A stretch of DNA of 64,000 nt from Legionella spiritensis (GTDB taxonomy: Bacteria > Pseudomonadota > Gammaproteobacteria > Legionellales > Legionellaceae): contig NZ_LT906457.1 in the NCBI RefSeq assembly GCF_900186965.1, positions 1,204,501 through 1,268,500 on the forward strand. The letters are read 5' to 3'. Position numbers and translations under genes: made by a program. A model generated the notes under the pieces. The model did not search any database and had not been told where the DNA came from. It saw nothing but the letters and a program-made list of their open reading frames with translations. The stretch's first letter is position 1, and each line of letters starts with the position of its first letter. This document shows, piece by piece, positions 35,518-44,300 of the stretch.

Positions 35518-35542
35518 ATAATACTATTTTTAAGGATGAACA

Positions 35543-36973
35543 ATGGCATGGTTGGTCGCGATTATAGGTTCTCTGGCTGGATTTTTGTTTGGTTATGACG
35601 AAGGCATTATCGCCGGATCCCTGGATCTGGTCACCCGACATTTTGCGTTGACTCATACCAATATTGGCGTTATGGCGTCCGCATTACCTTTTGGCGCCTT
35701 ATTCGGTTCCATGATTATTGGCGCATTACTGGGAACACGATTCGCAAAACGTTTTGGACGTCGCTCCCTTCTTTCATTTGCCGGAGCTCTTTTTCTGTTC
35801 GGCGCCATGGGAGCGGCCTTTTCCGACACCACAGCCGTATTGATTCTGTCGCGATTTATACTGGGTTTGGCCATAGGTATCGCGTCAGTGACTACGCCGT
35901 TGTATCTGGCTGAAACAGCACCGGTGCAATTACGCGGCGCTATGGTCGCTATTTACCAGTTAGCGATAACGATTGGTATTGTCTGTGCCTATACAGTCAA
36001 TTATGTACTCATAGAACAACAGGCATGGCGGGCCATGTTTGCTTCAAGTGCCGTACCCGCCCTGATGCTGGTACTGGGTATTCTTTTCCTGCCGGAATCA
36101 CCACGCTGGCTTTGCAGTGTGGGAAAGCGTGATGCGGCGGCTCGCGCCTTAACGGCACTGAGAAAAGGACAAACGATTGATGAGGAATTACAGCATATAG
36201 AAACGACTCTGGCTAATGAGCCAAAGCATACCAACTGGCGTTCCCTGTTTAAAAAGCCTTTATTGCCGGTTCTGATGCTGGGAATGATTTTGTTCTGTCT
36301 GCAACAGTTAAGTGGTATTAATGTCATTATTTATTTTGCGCCGGATATTTTTAAAAACCTGGGTTTCGCAAATACGACCGGCCAGATTCTGGCGACCATG
36401 GGGATTGGCCTGGTGAATGTGTTGGTGACGATTTTGGCCATTTATTGTATGGACAAGGTAGGCCGTCGCAAACTGTTGTTAATAGGTTTCTCTGGCGCGT
36501 TTATAAGTCTTGCGGCGCTTAGCCTTTTTTCATCTTTTCATATGTCACTACTGGCTTATTTGTCGGTCGCCTGTCTGACGGTTTATATCTTTTCCTTTGC
36601 AATAAGCATAGGCCCGGTGCCGCATATTGCCATGTCCGAGATTTTTCCCTTGCATGTCAGAGGGGCGGGTATGGGGATGTCGGCGATGAGCAACTGGAGT
36701 TTTAATACCCTGATGATTTTCAGCTTTCCTCTGCTGCATAAGATGGCCGGGATAGAATACACGTTTGCCCTTTATGCGCTGATTTGTCTCATCGGACTGG
36801 CCTATACCTATTATTTTATGCCGGAAACTAAAAATTTAAGCCTGGAATCCATCGAAGACTATCTGATGAGCGGTAAGCCATTGCGCAGTCTTGGTCGAAC
36901 AGGGACAACGGATCAATCTTACCAATCACCGGTGCAGGCAAGCCATGATGTGGATGTTATTTATAATACCTAG
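35543..36973 (+). CDS. MFS sugar porter (YwtG/XylE-like)
   Basis: The 476-residue protein has twelve hydrophobic segments and the sugar-porter marks: GYDEGIIAGSLDL in helix 1, RFGRRSLL after helix 2, PESPRWL before the central loop, QQLSGINVIIYFAP in helix 7, VGRRKLLL and PETKNLSLE at the end. It is expected to import glucose or a related hexose with protons into the pathway encoded upstream. Its stop codon TAG (36971-36973) coincides with the CTAG that borders a miniature element. The C-terminal tail beyond PETK is about 50 residues. Confidence 0.9.
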   Translation: MAWLVAIIGSLAGFLFGYDEGIIAGSLDLVTRHFALTHTNIGVMASALPFGALFGSMIIGALLGTRFAKRFGRRSLLSFAGALFLFGAMGAAFSDTTAVLILSRFILGLAIGIASVTTPLYLAETAPVQLRGAMVAIYQLAITIGIVCAYTVNYVLIEQQAWRAMFASSAVPALMLVLGILFLPESPRWLCSVGKRDAAARALTALRKGQTIDEELQHIETTLANEPKHTNWRSLFKKPLLPVLMLGMILFCLQQLSGINVIIYFAPDIFKNLGFANTTGQILATMGIGLVNVLVTILAIYCMDKVGRRKLLLIGFSGAFISLAALSLFSSFHMSLLAYLSVACLTVYIFSFAISIGPVPHIAMSEIFPLHVRGAGMGMSAMSNWSFNTLMIFSFPLLHKMAGIEYTFALYALICLIGLAYTYYFMPETKNLSLESIEDYLMSGKPLRSLGRTGTTDQSYQSPVQASHDVDVIYNT

Positions 36974-37068
36974 TGCCTCGTCAAGATTGAATTTACGGGT
37001 GTGATCACCTGCCTTGCATTCATCTTTGTACGTTTTTTTGATGTAAAAATGCTCAAATTAGCCCTGCT

Positions 37069-37239
37069 AGTACTGTTTCCATTTAGTTTTGACAGGTAGC
37101 ATTGCACAAAGTGTGCATTTCTTGTCATTCCCGCGCAGGCGGGAATCTATGCCTGATATAGCACAGAGCCAATTTAGCCATAGATTCCCGCCTGCGCGGG
37201 AATGACAGGCGCCTGTCAAAACTAAATGGAAGTGGTACT
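37069..37239. mobile_element. Inner miniature element, copy 1 (with palindrome doublet)
   Basis: Terminal repeats AGTACTGTTTCCATTTAG... at 37069 and the inverted AGTACCACTTCCATTTAG... ending at 37239 agree in 24 of 27 bases. The centre holds two inverted palindromes. A second, shorter copy is at 41199-41313. No gene inside; it would need a transposase elsewhere. Confidence 0.8.
37123..37207. repeat. Palindrome doublet inside the inner element (REPIN-like)
   Basis: Two perfect 29-base inverted arms (37123-37151 and 37179-37207), each containing TTCCCGC-GCAG-GCGGGAA, flank a 27-base loop. The arms have the same plan as those of the GIY-YIG cassette: GTCAT, palindrome, then ATCTAT-like bases. 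Confidence 0.85.
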
Positions 37240-37384
37240 GGTCCTGCGCCTTTTACATCAAAAAAACGTACAAATCGGAACGAAATTCAGGCGCCAACCC
37301 GTAAATTCAATCTTGACGAGGCACTAGGCTCTGTGTACTTATCTTTTGTCCGCTGCAAAAAGGCGTATGATTTGTCCCTTTTTT

Positions 37385-37506
37385 GTAGCCCGTCATGAAG
37401 GCGAAGCCGAAATGCGGGACAACGTTCACTTGAGCACTCACCTGCTCTCCCGGGGAATATTGGCACATGATCCCGCAATACGGCCGCAGGCCTCCTTGCG
37501 GGCTAC
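37385..37506 (-). repeat. Long hairpin repeat GTAGCCCG, copy 1
   Basis: This 122-base element starts GTAGCCCGTCATGAAGGCG and ends CCTCCTTGCGGGCTAC. It is repeated in opposite orientation at 40980-41103 with strong identity at both ends and a more variable centre. A fragment of the same family lies at about 37527-37561. Short open frames here are not genes. The stretch 37324-37629 otherwise holds only the terminator below. Confidence 0.75.
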
Positions 37507-37579
37507 GGTTCTTTTGCAAAAAACATGTAGCCGTCATGAAAGAAAAGCCGAAATACGGGAAAACATTGTGTTTTTTTAC

Positions 37580-37610
37580 AAAAAAAATCCCGGCAAAAAC
37601 GAGCCGGGAT
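37580..37610 (-). terminator. Rho-independent terminator of the BI-1 family gene
   Basis: On the minus strand the stem ATCCCGGC/GCCGGGAT (37587-37594 with 37603-37610) with an eight-base loop is followed by a run of seven or more T. It lies about 20 bases after the stop at 37630. Confidence 0.9.
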
Positions 37611-37629
37611 TCAGGTTGAGGAGATGATG

Positions 37630-38304
37630 TTAATCGCGTCCTGAGAATGCACCCAGTATGTTCAACAGACTAATAAACAGGTTGTAAATGGATACAAACA
37701 GACCTACCGTGGCCGAGATATAGTTGGTTTCTCCACCATGGATGATTTCGCTGGTCTGAAACAGAATCAAGCCGGAAGCAAGAAGTATGAATACCGCTGA
37801 AATGGTTAACTGCAGGGCCGGCATGTTAAAGAAGATCCCTGCTATCATGCCTAAAACAGCGACCATGACTCCTATAAAGAGAAAACCGCCCAGAAAACTG
37901 AAGTCTTTGCGTGTGGTCAGGGCATAACCTGACAAGCCAAAAAATATCAGCCCGGTACCGCCTATTGCAGTAGCGATGAGTTGGGGGCCATTTGAAAAGC
38001 TGGCAATGTAGAAACTCAGAACAGGACCTAATGTGTATCCCAAAAAGCCTGTAAACGCAAAAACGCTGACAAGCCCAAGAGGACTGTTACGCAGAGCCTG
38101 GGTTAAAAACATCAAACCATAGACGCCGGCTATCATTAACAGCGGATTAAGCGGTTTGGCATGGAACGCAAAGGAAAGATAAGCAGTCAAGGCACTGAAT
38201 AAAAAAGTCATGCCAAGCAAAAGATAGGTATTACGAAGCACCTTGTTGGTAGCAAGTACCGATTCGTTTCGCCTGCTTAAAACGGTGACGTCATTTCTGT
38301 TCAT
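37630..38304 (-). CDS. Bax inhibitor-1 family membrane protein (YccA-like)
   Basis: The 224-residue protein has seven hydrophobic segments after a 25-residue polar start, with LRNTYLLLGMTFLFSALTAYL near residue 23 and a C-terminal VGLFVSIYNLFISLLNILGAFSGRD. The SIYNLF....L..LG ending is characteristic of bacterial BI-1/YccA/YbhL proteins. E. coli YccA modulates FtsH proteolysis, and structural work on the family indicates a pH-sensitive calcium leak. GGAG precedes the start. It is monocistronic with a strong terminator. Confidence 0.88.
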   Translation of the reverse strand: MNRNDVTVLSRRNESVLATNKVLRNTYLLLGMTFLFSALTAYLSFAFHAKPLNPLLMIAGVYGLMFLTQALRNSPLGLVSVFAFTGFLGYTLGPVLSFYIASFSNGPQLIATAIGGTGLIFFGLSGYALTTRKDFSFLGGFLFIGVMVAVLGMIAGIFFNMPALQLTISAVFILLASGLILFQTSEIIHGGETNYISATVGLFVSIYNLFISLLNILGAFSGRD

Positions 38305-38640
38305 GAATTACTCCACTATATTTAAGTTCTATTTTAGCACACATATGGGCGATTTGCATGGTTTCAAGTCTATAGACATACAATATAACACGCAAGAATT
38401 ATTCGTTGTTTTTACAAGGCAAAATCATAATGTGTTCCTTGTTTAAGGCAGGGCAGCCCGAACGAAGCACAGCGAGGCATCCCCTCGATGAAACAGCGGG
38501 ATTTTTTGCCTGCAATTTTAAACCACACCGTCAGGATAGTGGCTTACTGCTGAATAGGAGGGTGGTTTATACTTTATTTGGCGTCATGCTACGAAATAAC
38601 GACAGACCTGTATACAATGATGATTTATCAGGAAGAACCT
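38305..38640. other. Intergenic region between BI-1 gene and nit
   Basis: These 336 bases separate divergent genes and must hold both promoters, but no strong -35/-10 pair stands out on either strand. A stretch at 38447-38500 (CAGCCCGAACGAAGCACAG and following) looks like a repeat fragment. No gene is supported. Confidence 0.4.
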
Positions 38641-39477
38641 ATGTCTAAAGTAGCTGTTGTACAAATGGTGTCATCGGCTTCAATAAAGGAAAATCTTGCC
38701 CGTGTTGAGCGTGTTCTCTCCAAAGCGCGCATGGAGCAGGTCGATTTGGTTTGTTTGCCGGAAAATTTTGCGTTCATGGGCTTGCGGGAAACGGACAAAC
38801 TGACGGTTGCGGAATCTTATGGCTCCGGTGAAATTCAGGACGCAATCAGCAGGATGGCTAAAAAATTCCGTATCTGGATTGTGGCCGGAACAATACCCCT
38901 TAAAAGCTCCGGAAACCGTCTCCGGGCGGCAAGTCTGGTTTTTGACGACCATGGTCTGTGTGCCGCGCGTTATGATAAAATACACTTGTTTGATGTGCGG
39001 GTTTCCGATGAGGAAGCCCATCAGGAATCCCGTACTGTGGAACGAGGCGATGAAATCGTGGTGGTCGACACGCCGGTTGGGCGATTGGGGTTGACGGTCT
39101 GTTATGACTTGCGTTTTCCCGAATTGTATCAACAATTAGTAATGAGGGGGGCGGAATTGTTTTCCATACCCTCGGCGTTTACTGCGGTAACAGGTGCCGC
39201 ACACTGGGACGTGTTGCTACGGGCCCGCGCTATTGAAAATTTATGCTATGTTCTGGCTCCTAACCAGGGCGGCCAACATGAAAATGGTCGTCATACTTTT
39301 GGTCACAGCATGATCGTTGAGCCTTGGGGCAAGATACTGACGCAACAAAAAAAGGGAGTCGGGATGAAAACGGCGACTATTGATCTTGCTCGTCTGCGGC
39401 AATTGCGACGGCAGTTTCCATGCCACGATCACCATGTGCTTCAGGTTTTTAATCATTTACAACAGGTGATATCATGA
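38641..39477 (+). CDS. nit: Nitrilase-superfamily amidase (Nit-type, deaminated glutathione amidase)
   Basis: From ATG 38641 (AGGA upstream) the protein has 278 residues. The catalytic triad is visible: Glu in [10 protein letters not shown], Lys in [10 protein letters not shown], and Cys in [13 protein letters not shown]. The spacing and length match the Nit1/NitFhit branch, known to hydrolyse deaminated glutathione as a repair reaction. The frame is open back to 38578, but that part lacks family similarity. It ends in an ATGA overlap with tldD, a gene pairing seen in many gamma-proteobacteria. Confidence 0.88.
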   Translation: MSKVAVVQMVSSASIKENLARVERVLSKARMEQVDLVCLPENFAFMGLRETDKLTVAESYGSGEIQDAISRMAKKFRIWIVAGTIPLKSSGNRLRAASLVFDDHGLCAARYDKIHLFDVRVSDEEAHQESRTVERGDEIVVVDTPVGRLGLTVCYDLRFPELYQQLVMRGAELFSIPSAFTAVTGAAHWDVLLRARAIENLCYVLAPNQGGQHENGRHTFGHSMIVEPWGKILTQQKKGVGMKTATIDLARLRQLRRQFPCHDHHVLQVFNHLQQVIS

Positions 39478-40916
39478 CTCAGGCATTGGCCATAGCAAAA
39501 GACCTCCTTCTCAAACCGGCATCTCTGGATGAATCGGCCATTGATAAATTGATTCGTTCCATGGCCGGGCGGCATGTCGATGACGCGGATCTGTATTTTC
39601 AAAGCAGCAGTTACGAATCGTGGTATCTGGAAGACTCCGAGGTGAAAAGCGGTAGTTATTCGATTGATCGCGGTGTTGGGATCCGTGCGGTCAGCGGTGA
39701 TAAGACGGGTTACGCATACTGTGATGATATTTTGCTGCCGGCGATGGAAAGAGCGGCTGACGCGGCCCGCTCCATCGCTTTTGCGGCCGTGAAACCGACT
39801 CGTCCGGTTGTTATAGAAGGTATGCCCATTGCCCGCTATGCCGGAATAAACCCTGTTGAAGGCATGAGTAAACAGGAAAAAATTGCCTTGCTTGAAGCGA
39901 TTGACAAGGAAGCGAGAAAGATTGATCCGCGGGTTATCCAGGTCAACGCGTCTTTGAGCGGTTGCTATGAGGTGGTTATGATAGCGGGGATGAAAGGCGA
40001 CATGCAAGCGGATATCAGGCCGTTGGCCAGCATTAATGTCAGTGTTATCGTCGAAGACAAGAATGGTCGCCGTGAATCGGGGCGTTCGGGTGGGGGCGGC
40101 CGTGTTGCCTATTCCTATTTTCTGCAAAAGGAACAGGCTCTGGAATATGCCCGTGAAGCGGTGCGTGAGGCGTTGATTAATCTGGAGGCGGAAGACGCGC
40201 CTGCGGGAACCATGCCGGTTGTTTTAGGCCCGGGTTGGCCCGGTGTGTTGTTGCATGAGGCTGTCGGTCATGGTCTGGAAGGTGATTTTAATCGCAAGGG
40301 ACTATCCGCGTTTTCAGATCGAATGGGTCAACAGGTAGCCGCGAAAGGTGTTACCATAGTGGATGACGGAACGTTGCCGGATCGGCGAGGCTCCCTGACT
40401 ATCGATGATGAGGGCACACCGACGCAATGCACTACCTTGATAGAGGATGGCGTATTGGTTAATTATATGCAGGATAAGCTAAACGCCAAATTGATGGGCA
40501 TGAAACCAACCGGTAATTGCCGCCGGGAATCCTATGCCCATGTACCCATGCCCAGAATGACCAATACCTATATGTTGGCCGGCCACTATAATCCGCAGGA
40601 AATTATCGCCTCGGTTCAACGCGGCTTATACGCGGTGAATTTTGGCGGCGGCCAGGTTGATATCACGTCCGGGCAGTTTGTATTTTCAGCCAGCGAAGCT
40701 TATCTGATTGAAAACGGCAAGATCACCAGGCCGGTCAAGGGCGCGACTTTAATAGGCAATGGGCCGGATGTCATGAAAAAAATCAGTATGATTGGTAATG
40801 ATCTCGGTCTGGATCGTGGTATCGGAGTGTGCGGCAAGGATGGGCAATCCGTGCCGGTAGGTGTCGGACAGCCGACCTTGAAAATTGATGCGCTTACGGT
40901 TGGCGGCACCAAATGA
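39474..40916 (+). CDS. tldD: Metalloprotease TldD
   Basis: The 480-residue protein has the zinc site [11 protein letters not shown] near residue 260, preceded by [10 protein letters not shown], and the family blocks [14 protein letters not shown] and [18 protein letters not shown]. Length matches E. coli TldD (481). With TldE/PmbA it forms a heterodimeric protease that degrades unfolded peptides and matures microcin B17 and CcdA-type substrates. TldE is not in the window. Translation is coupled to nit by a four-base overlap. Confidence 0.95.
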   Translation: MTQALAIAKDLLLKPASLDESAIDKLIRSMAGRHVDDADLYFQSSSYESWYLEDSEVKSGSYSIDRGVGIRAVSGDKTGYAYCDDILLPAMERAADAARSIAFAAVKPTRPVVIEGMPIARYAGINPVEGMSKQEKIALLEAIDKEARKIDPRVIQVNASLSGCYEVVMIAGMKGDMQADIRPLASINVSVIVEDKNGRRESGRSGGGGRVAYSYFLQKEQALEYAREAVREALINLEAEDAPAGTMPVVLGPGWPGVLLHEAVGHGLEGDFNRKGLSAFSDRMGQQVAAKGVTIVDDGTLPDRRGSLTIDDEGTPTQCTTLIEDGVLVNYMQDKLNAKLMGMKPTGNCRRESYAHVPMPRMTNTYMLAGHYNPQEIIASVQRGLYAVNFGGGQVDITSGQFVFSASEAYLIENGKITRPVKGATLIGNGPDVMKKISMIGNDLGLDRGIGVCGKDGQSVPVGVGQPTLKIDALTVGGTK

Positions 40917-40979
40917 TCATGGGATGCGCCCGGGTTTCGTACCCAAAATTTTCCGGGTATTATTTTTTACAAAAGAGCC

Positions 40980-41103
40980 GTAGCCCGCAAGGAGGCCCGT
41001 GGCCGTATGGCGGGTTTCATGGTTCAATATTGTTCCGGTGGAACAGGTGATCACCCAGGTGAACGTTGTCCCGCATTTCGGCTTCGCCTCCATGACGGGC
41101 TAC
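40980..41103 (+). repeat. Long hairpin repeat GTAGCCCG, copy 2
   Basis: This 124-base copy is in opposite orientation to that at 37385-37506. Its ends GTAGCCCGCAAGGAGGCC and CATGACGGGCTAC pair to form the outer stem. It follows tldD by 63 bases. Confidence 0.75.
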
Positions 41104-41123
41104 ATGTTTTTTGTATAAAAACC

Positions 41124-41198
41124 GTAGCCCGTAAGGAGGCCTTCGGCCGTATTGCGGGTTTCATTTCAATATTGTGCCAAGAGAGCAGGTGAGTGCCT
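41124..41198 (+). repeat. Long hairpin repeat GTAGCCCG, copy 3, truncated
   Basis: It begins as copy 2 (GTAGCCCGTAAGGAGGCC) and follows copy 1 in its centre (GAGAGCAGGTGAGTGC), then stops exactly where the miniature element at 41199 begins. The rest of the repeat was removed, so the element arrived in or after it. Confidence 0.7.
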
Positions 41199-41313
41199 AG
41201 TACCACTTCCATTTAGTTTTGACAGGTAGCATTGCACAAAATGTGCCATTTCTTGTCATTCCCGCGCAGGCGGGAATGACAGGCGCCTGTCAAAACTAAA
41301 TGGAAACAGCACT
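41199..41313. mobile_element. Miniature element, copy 2 (with single palindrome)
   Basis: It has the same terminal repeats as 37069-37239 (AGTACCACTTCCATTTAG at the left; inverted AGTGCTGTTTCCATTTAG at the right) and the same GTAGCATTGCACAAA segment. It carries one palindrome (41259-41276) instead of the inverted doublet, so it is 56 bases shorter. Flanks CTAG and CTAA fit a YTAR target. Its right end overlaps the mfd stop codon. Nothing else was found in the gap 40917-41311. Confidence 0.8.
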
Positions 41314-44300
41314 AATGTTCCGTTATTTGCAAATCACCATCGGCGAGCTTCATTAAAAGGGTTTTGATTTCGTGGATTTTTTCTTCGGTATTGATACTGT
41401 CGAGTGTAAATCGCAGTTTTGAGGGGCCATCCAGTTTGTAGCGTGCCGCTTGCAGCTGGATGAGCTTAATCAGCGAACCGGCATTAATTTTTGGTTGTTC
41501 CCCGAATTCAATTTTACCTTGCTGTTGTGCGGCGTTAATCCTGTTGATGCCCAACCTGGCAGCCAGCAATTTTAACTCGGTTACCAGCAGCAAGTGCTTG
41601 ACCGGTTGCGGAAGCAGGCCGAACCGATCAATCATTTCTATCTGGAGTTCACGCAATTGTTCCCTGCTTTGGGCATTGGCGATACGTTTGTACAGGATCA
41701 ATCGGGTATGAATATCCGATACATAGTCATCCGGGATAATGGCGCTGATCCGCAAGTCTATCTCGGGACCTTGCTGCGAGGGCATGGCCAGCTCGGGCGT
41801 TTTCCCCGCTTTCAGATCCCTGACGGCTTTATCCAGCAGATCCATATACAGATTAAAACCTATGGCCTGCATGTTTCCGCTTTGTTCCTCCCCGAGCAGT
41901 TCACCGGCTCCGCGAATTTCCAGATCATGAGTAGCCAGGGTGAATCCGGCGCCGAGGTCTTCCAGCGAAACAATGGCTTCCAGACGTTTTTTGGCGTCAG
42001 GCGTCAGGGATTTTTCATTGGGCGTCAGCAGATAGGCGTAGGCTTGATGATGGGAGCGACCAACCCGGCCTCTGAGCTGGTGCAGCTGTGCCAGACCGAA
42101 TTTGTCGGCGCGGTCAATAATGATGGTATTGGCTGTCGGAATATCAATACCCGTTTCAATGATGGTCGTGCAGACCAGCACATTAAAACGATGGTGATAA
42201 AAATCCGACATGATTTTTTCAAGTTCCCGCTCGCGCATCTGACCGTGCGCACTGCTGATTTTGGCTTCGGGAACCAGGGTCTGTAAATCGAGGCAAACCC
42301 TTTCAATGGTCTGAACATTATTATGCAGATAAAAGACCTGGCCGCCGCGCAAAATTTCCCGGAGTATGGCCTCTCTGAGCATGGTATCGTTTTTCTCCTG
42401 CCAGAATGTTTTAATGGCCAGACGTTTGGCGGGAGGCGTTGCAATTAACGAAATGTCACGGATCCCCGCCATGGCCATGTTCAAGGTACGCGGAATAGGG
42501 GTGGCGGTCATGGATAGAATATCAATATGAGTTCTTAATGCTTTAATATGCTCTTTTTGTTTGACGCCAAAACGGTGTTCTTCGTCAATAATCAGTAAAC
42601 CCAGATTTTTAAACTGGATCTGTCTGGAAAACAGTTTATGCGTGCCAATAACGATATCGGTCTGCCCATTTTGCAGGGACTGCAACACCTTGTCTGATTC
42701 TTTCGCGCTGCGAAAGCGTGATAACAACTCAATATTAACGGGAAATTCCGCGAAACGATCACGAAATGTTTCAAAATGCTGGCCTGCCAGCAATGTTGTG
42801 GGAACCAGAACACATATCTGTTTACCGTTTTGTACGGCAATAAAGGCGGCTCGCATGGCAACCTCGGTTTTGCCAAAGCCCACATCACCGCAGATCAGTC
42901 GATCCATGGGACGGGAAGACTGCATGTCACTAATGATTTGTTCGATGGCCCCTTGCTGGTCGACTGTTTCCGTGAAGGGAAACCCGCTGGCAAAGCGTTG
43001 ATAATCCTGGTCGTGAAACTGGTATTCATAGCCTGGTTTTGCTTCACGCCTGGCATAAATTTCCAGCAATTCAACGGCCACGTCATGGATTTTCTCGACG
43101 GCCTTGCTTTTTTCTCTCTGCCACTGATCCGTCCCGAGCTTGTGCAAAGGGGCGTGTTCACTATCCATTCCGGTGTATCGGGTAATATAATGCAAGGAAG
43201 TCACAGGGACATAAATTTTATCGTCACCGGCGTATTTCAATACCAGAAACTCGTTAACGGTTCCATTGCTTTCCAGGGTTTTCAGGCCTTGATAGCGTCC
43301 TACCCCAAACTGCAGATGAACAACCGGGGCATCGATGCGAAGTTCCGCAAGATCCCGGATAATCAGGTTCGGGTCGATGGTTTTCTGGCTGCTGCGGCGT
43401 TGGGGGACAGCCTGTTCGCCAAATAATTGCGCCTCAACGATGATAGCCAATTGTTGTTCAATCAATTCGCAACCATAGATTAACGGCCCGGTCGTGATGT
43501 TGAACACACTGTCGATGTCGTTAAGAAACGCTTGCCAGGACGGTTGGATTTTCGGATGTATTCCACTTTGTTTCAGCAAATCGAGCAAGACTTCCCGCCG
43601 TCCCGGGCTTTCCACAACCAGCAGATATCTTCTTTCCGGTTGATTAAGATAGCCTACCAGGTTATGCAGCGGCTGTTGATGCTGCCGCTCAATCGGCAAT
43701 GACGGCGCTTTATCAATTTTAAAATTCAGCAGGGCGCCTTTTTTATCCACAGGTTTGTGGAAACAGCGGATTTTCTGAAATTGATTGGTGTGGGTCAGTA
43801 ATTCAGTCGGGGTGATAAAACAGGTCTGAGGCGTTAAAATCGGACGGGTGACGTCGTAGTGACGTTGTTCGTAACGATGGATCAGTTCCTGCCAGAATTG
43901 TTCTCCCCGTTCAGGAATATCCTCAATGAGTAAAACATGCGCCTGGGCCGGGAGATAATCAAAAATAGTGGCTGTTTCCTGGAAAAACAGGGGTAAGTAG
44001 TATTCAATTCCTGACGGGGCCTGACCATTCGTGACCGCTTCGTAAACAGGACACAACCCCGGGTTTCCTGAAAACATTTCCCTGAACGTGCGGCGAAACC
44101 GGGTAATACTTTCCTCATTCAGGGGGAATTCGTGAGCGGGTAATATTTCAATGTCCGTAATTTTTTTAATGGTGCGTTGCGTTTCCGTATCAAAAAGACG
44201 CAGGCTATCGACGATGTCGTCAAACAATTCGATACGAAACGGTTGTGTGCTGCCCATAGGATAGACATCAATGATGGAGCCGCGGACGGCAAATTCGCCA

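Larger units (their letters stand above)
36974..37323. mobile_element. Outer miniature inverted-repeat element, interrupted by a second element
   Basis: A perfect 26-base terminal inverted repeat (36974-36999 and 37298-37323, starting TGCCTCGTCAAG) is bounded on both sides by CTAG (36970-36973 and 37324-37327). A second inverted block TTGTACGTTTTTTTGATG and following bases (about 37027-37049) pairs with 37246-37268. Without the inner element the piece would be about 180 bases and almost wholly self-complementary. CTAG fits the YTAR target duplication known for IS5-group elements. Confidence 0.75.

Noticed and set aside
37287-37627. Several small open frames between the sugar porter and the BI-1 gene
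   Set aside because: They lie in hairpin repeats and the terminator on both strands, a by-product of inverted repeats.
41007-41192. 61-residue open frame after tldD
   Set aside because: It translates hairpin repeat copies 2 and 3; the same peptide pieces appear on the opposite strand at 37287-37537.
41594-43426. Long plus-strand open frames of 216-230 residues
   Set aside because: They are antisense to mfd, whose conserved domains run through the whole stretch on the minus strand.
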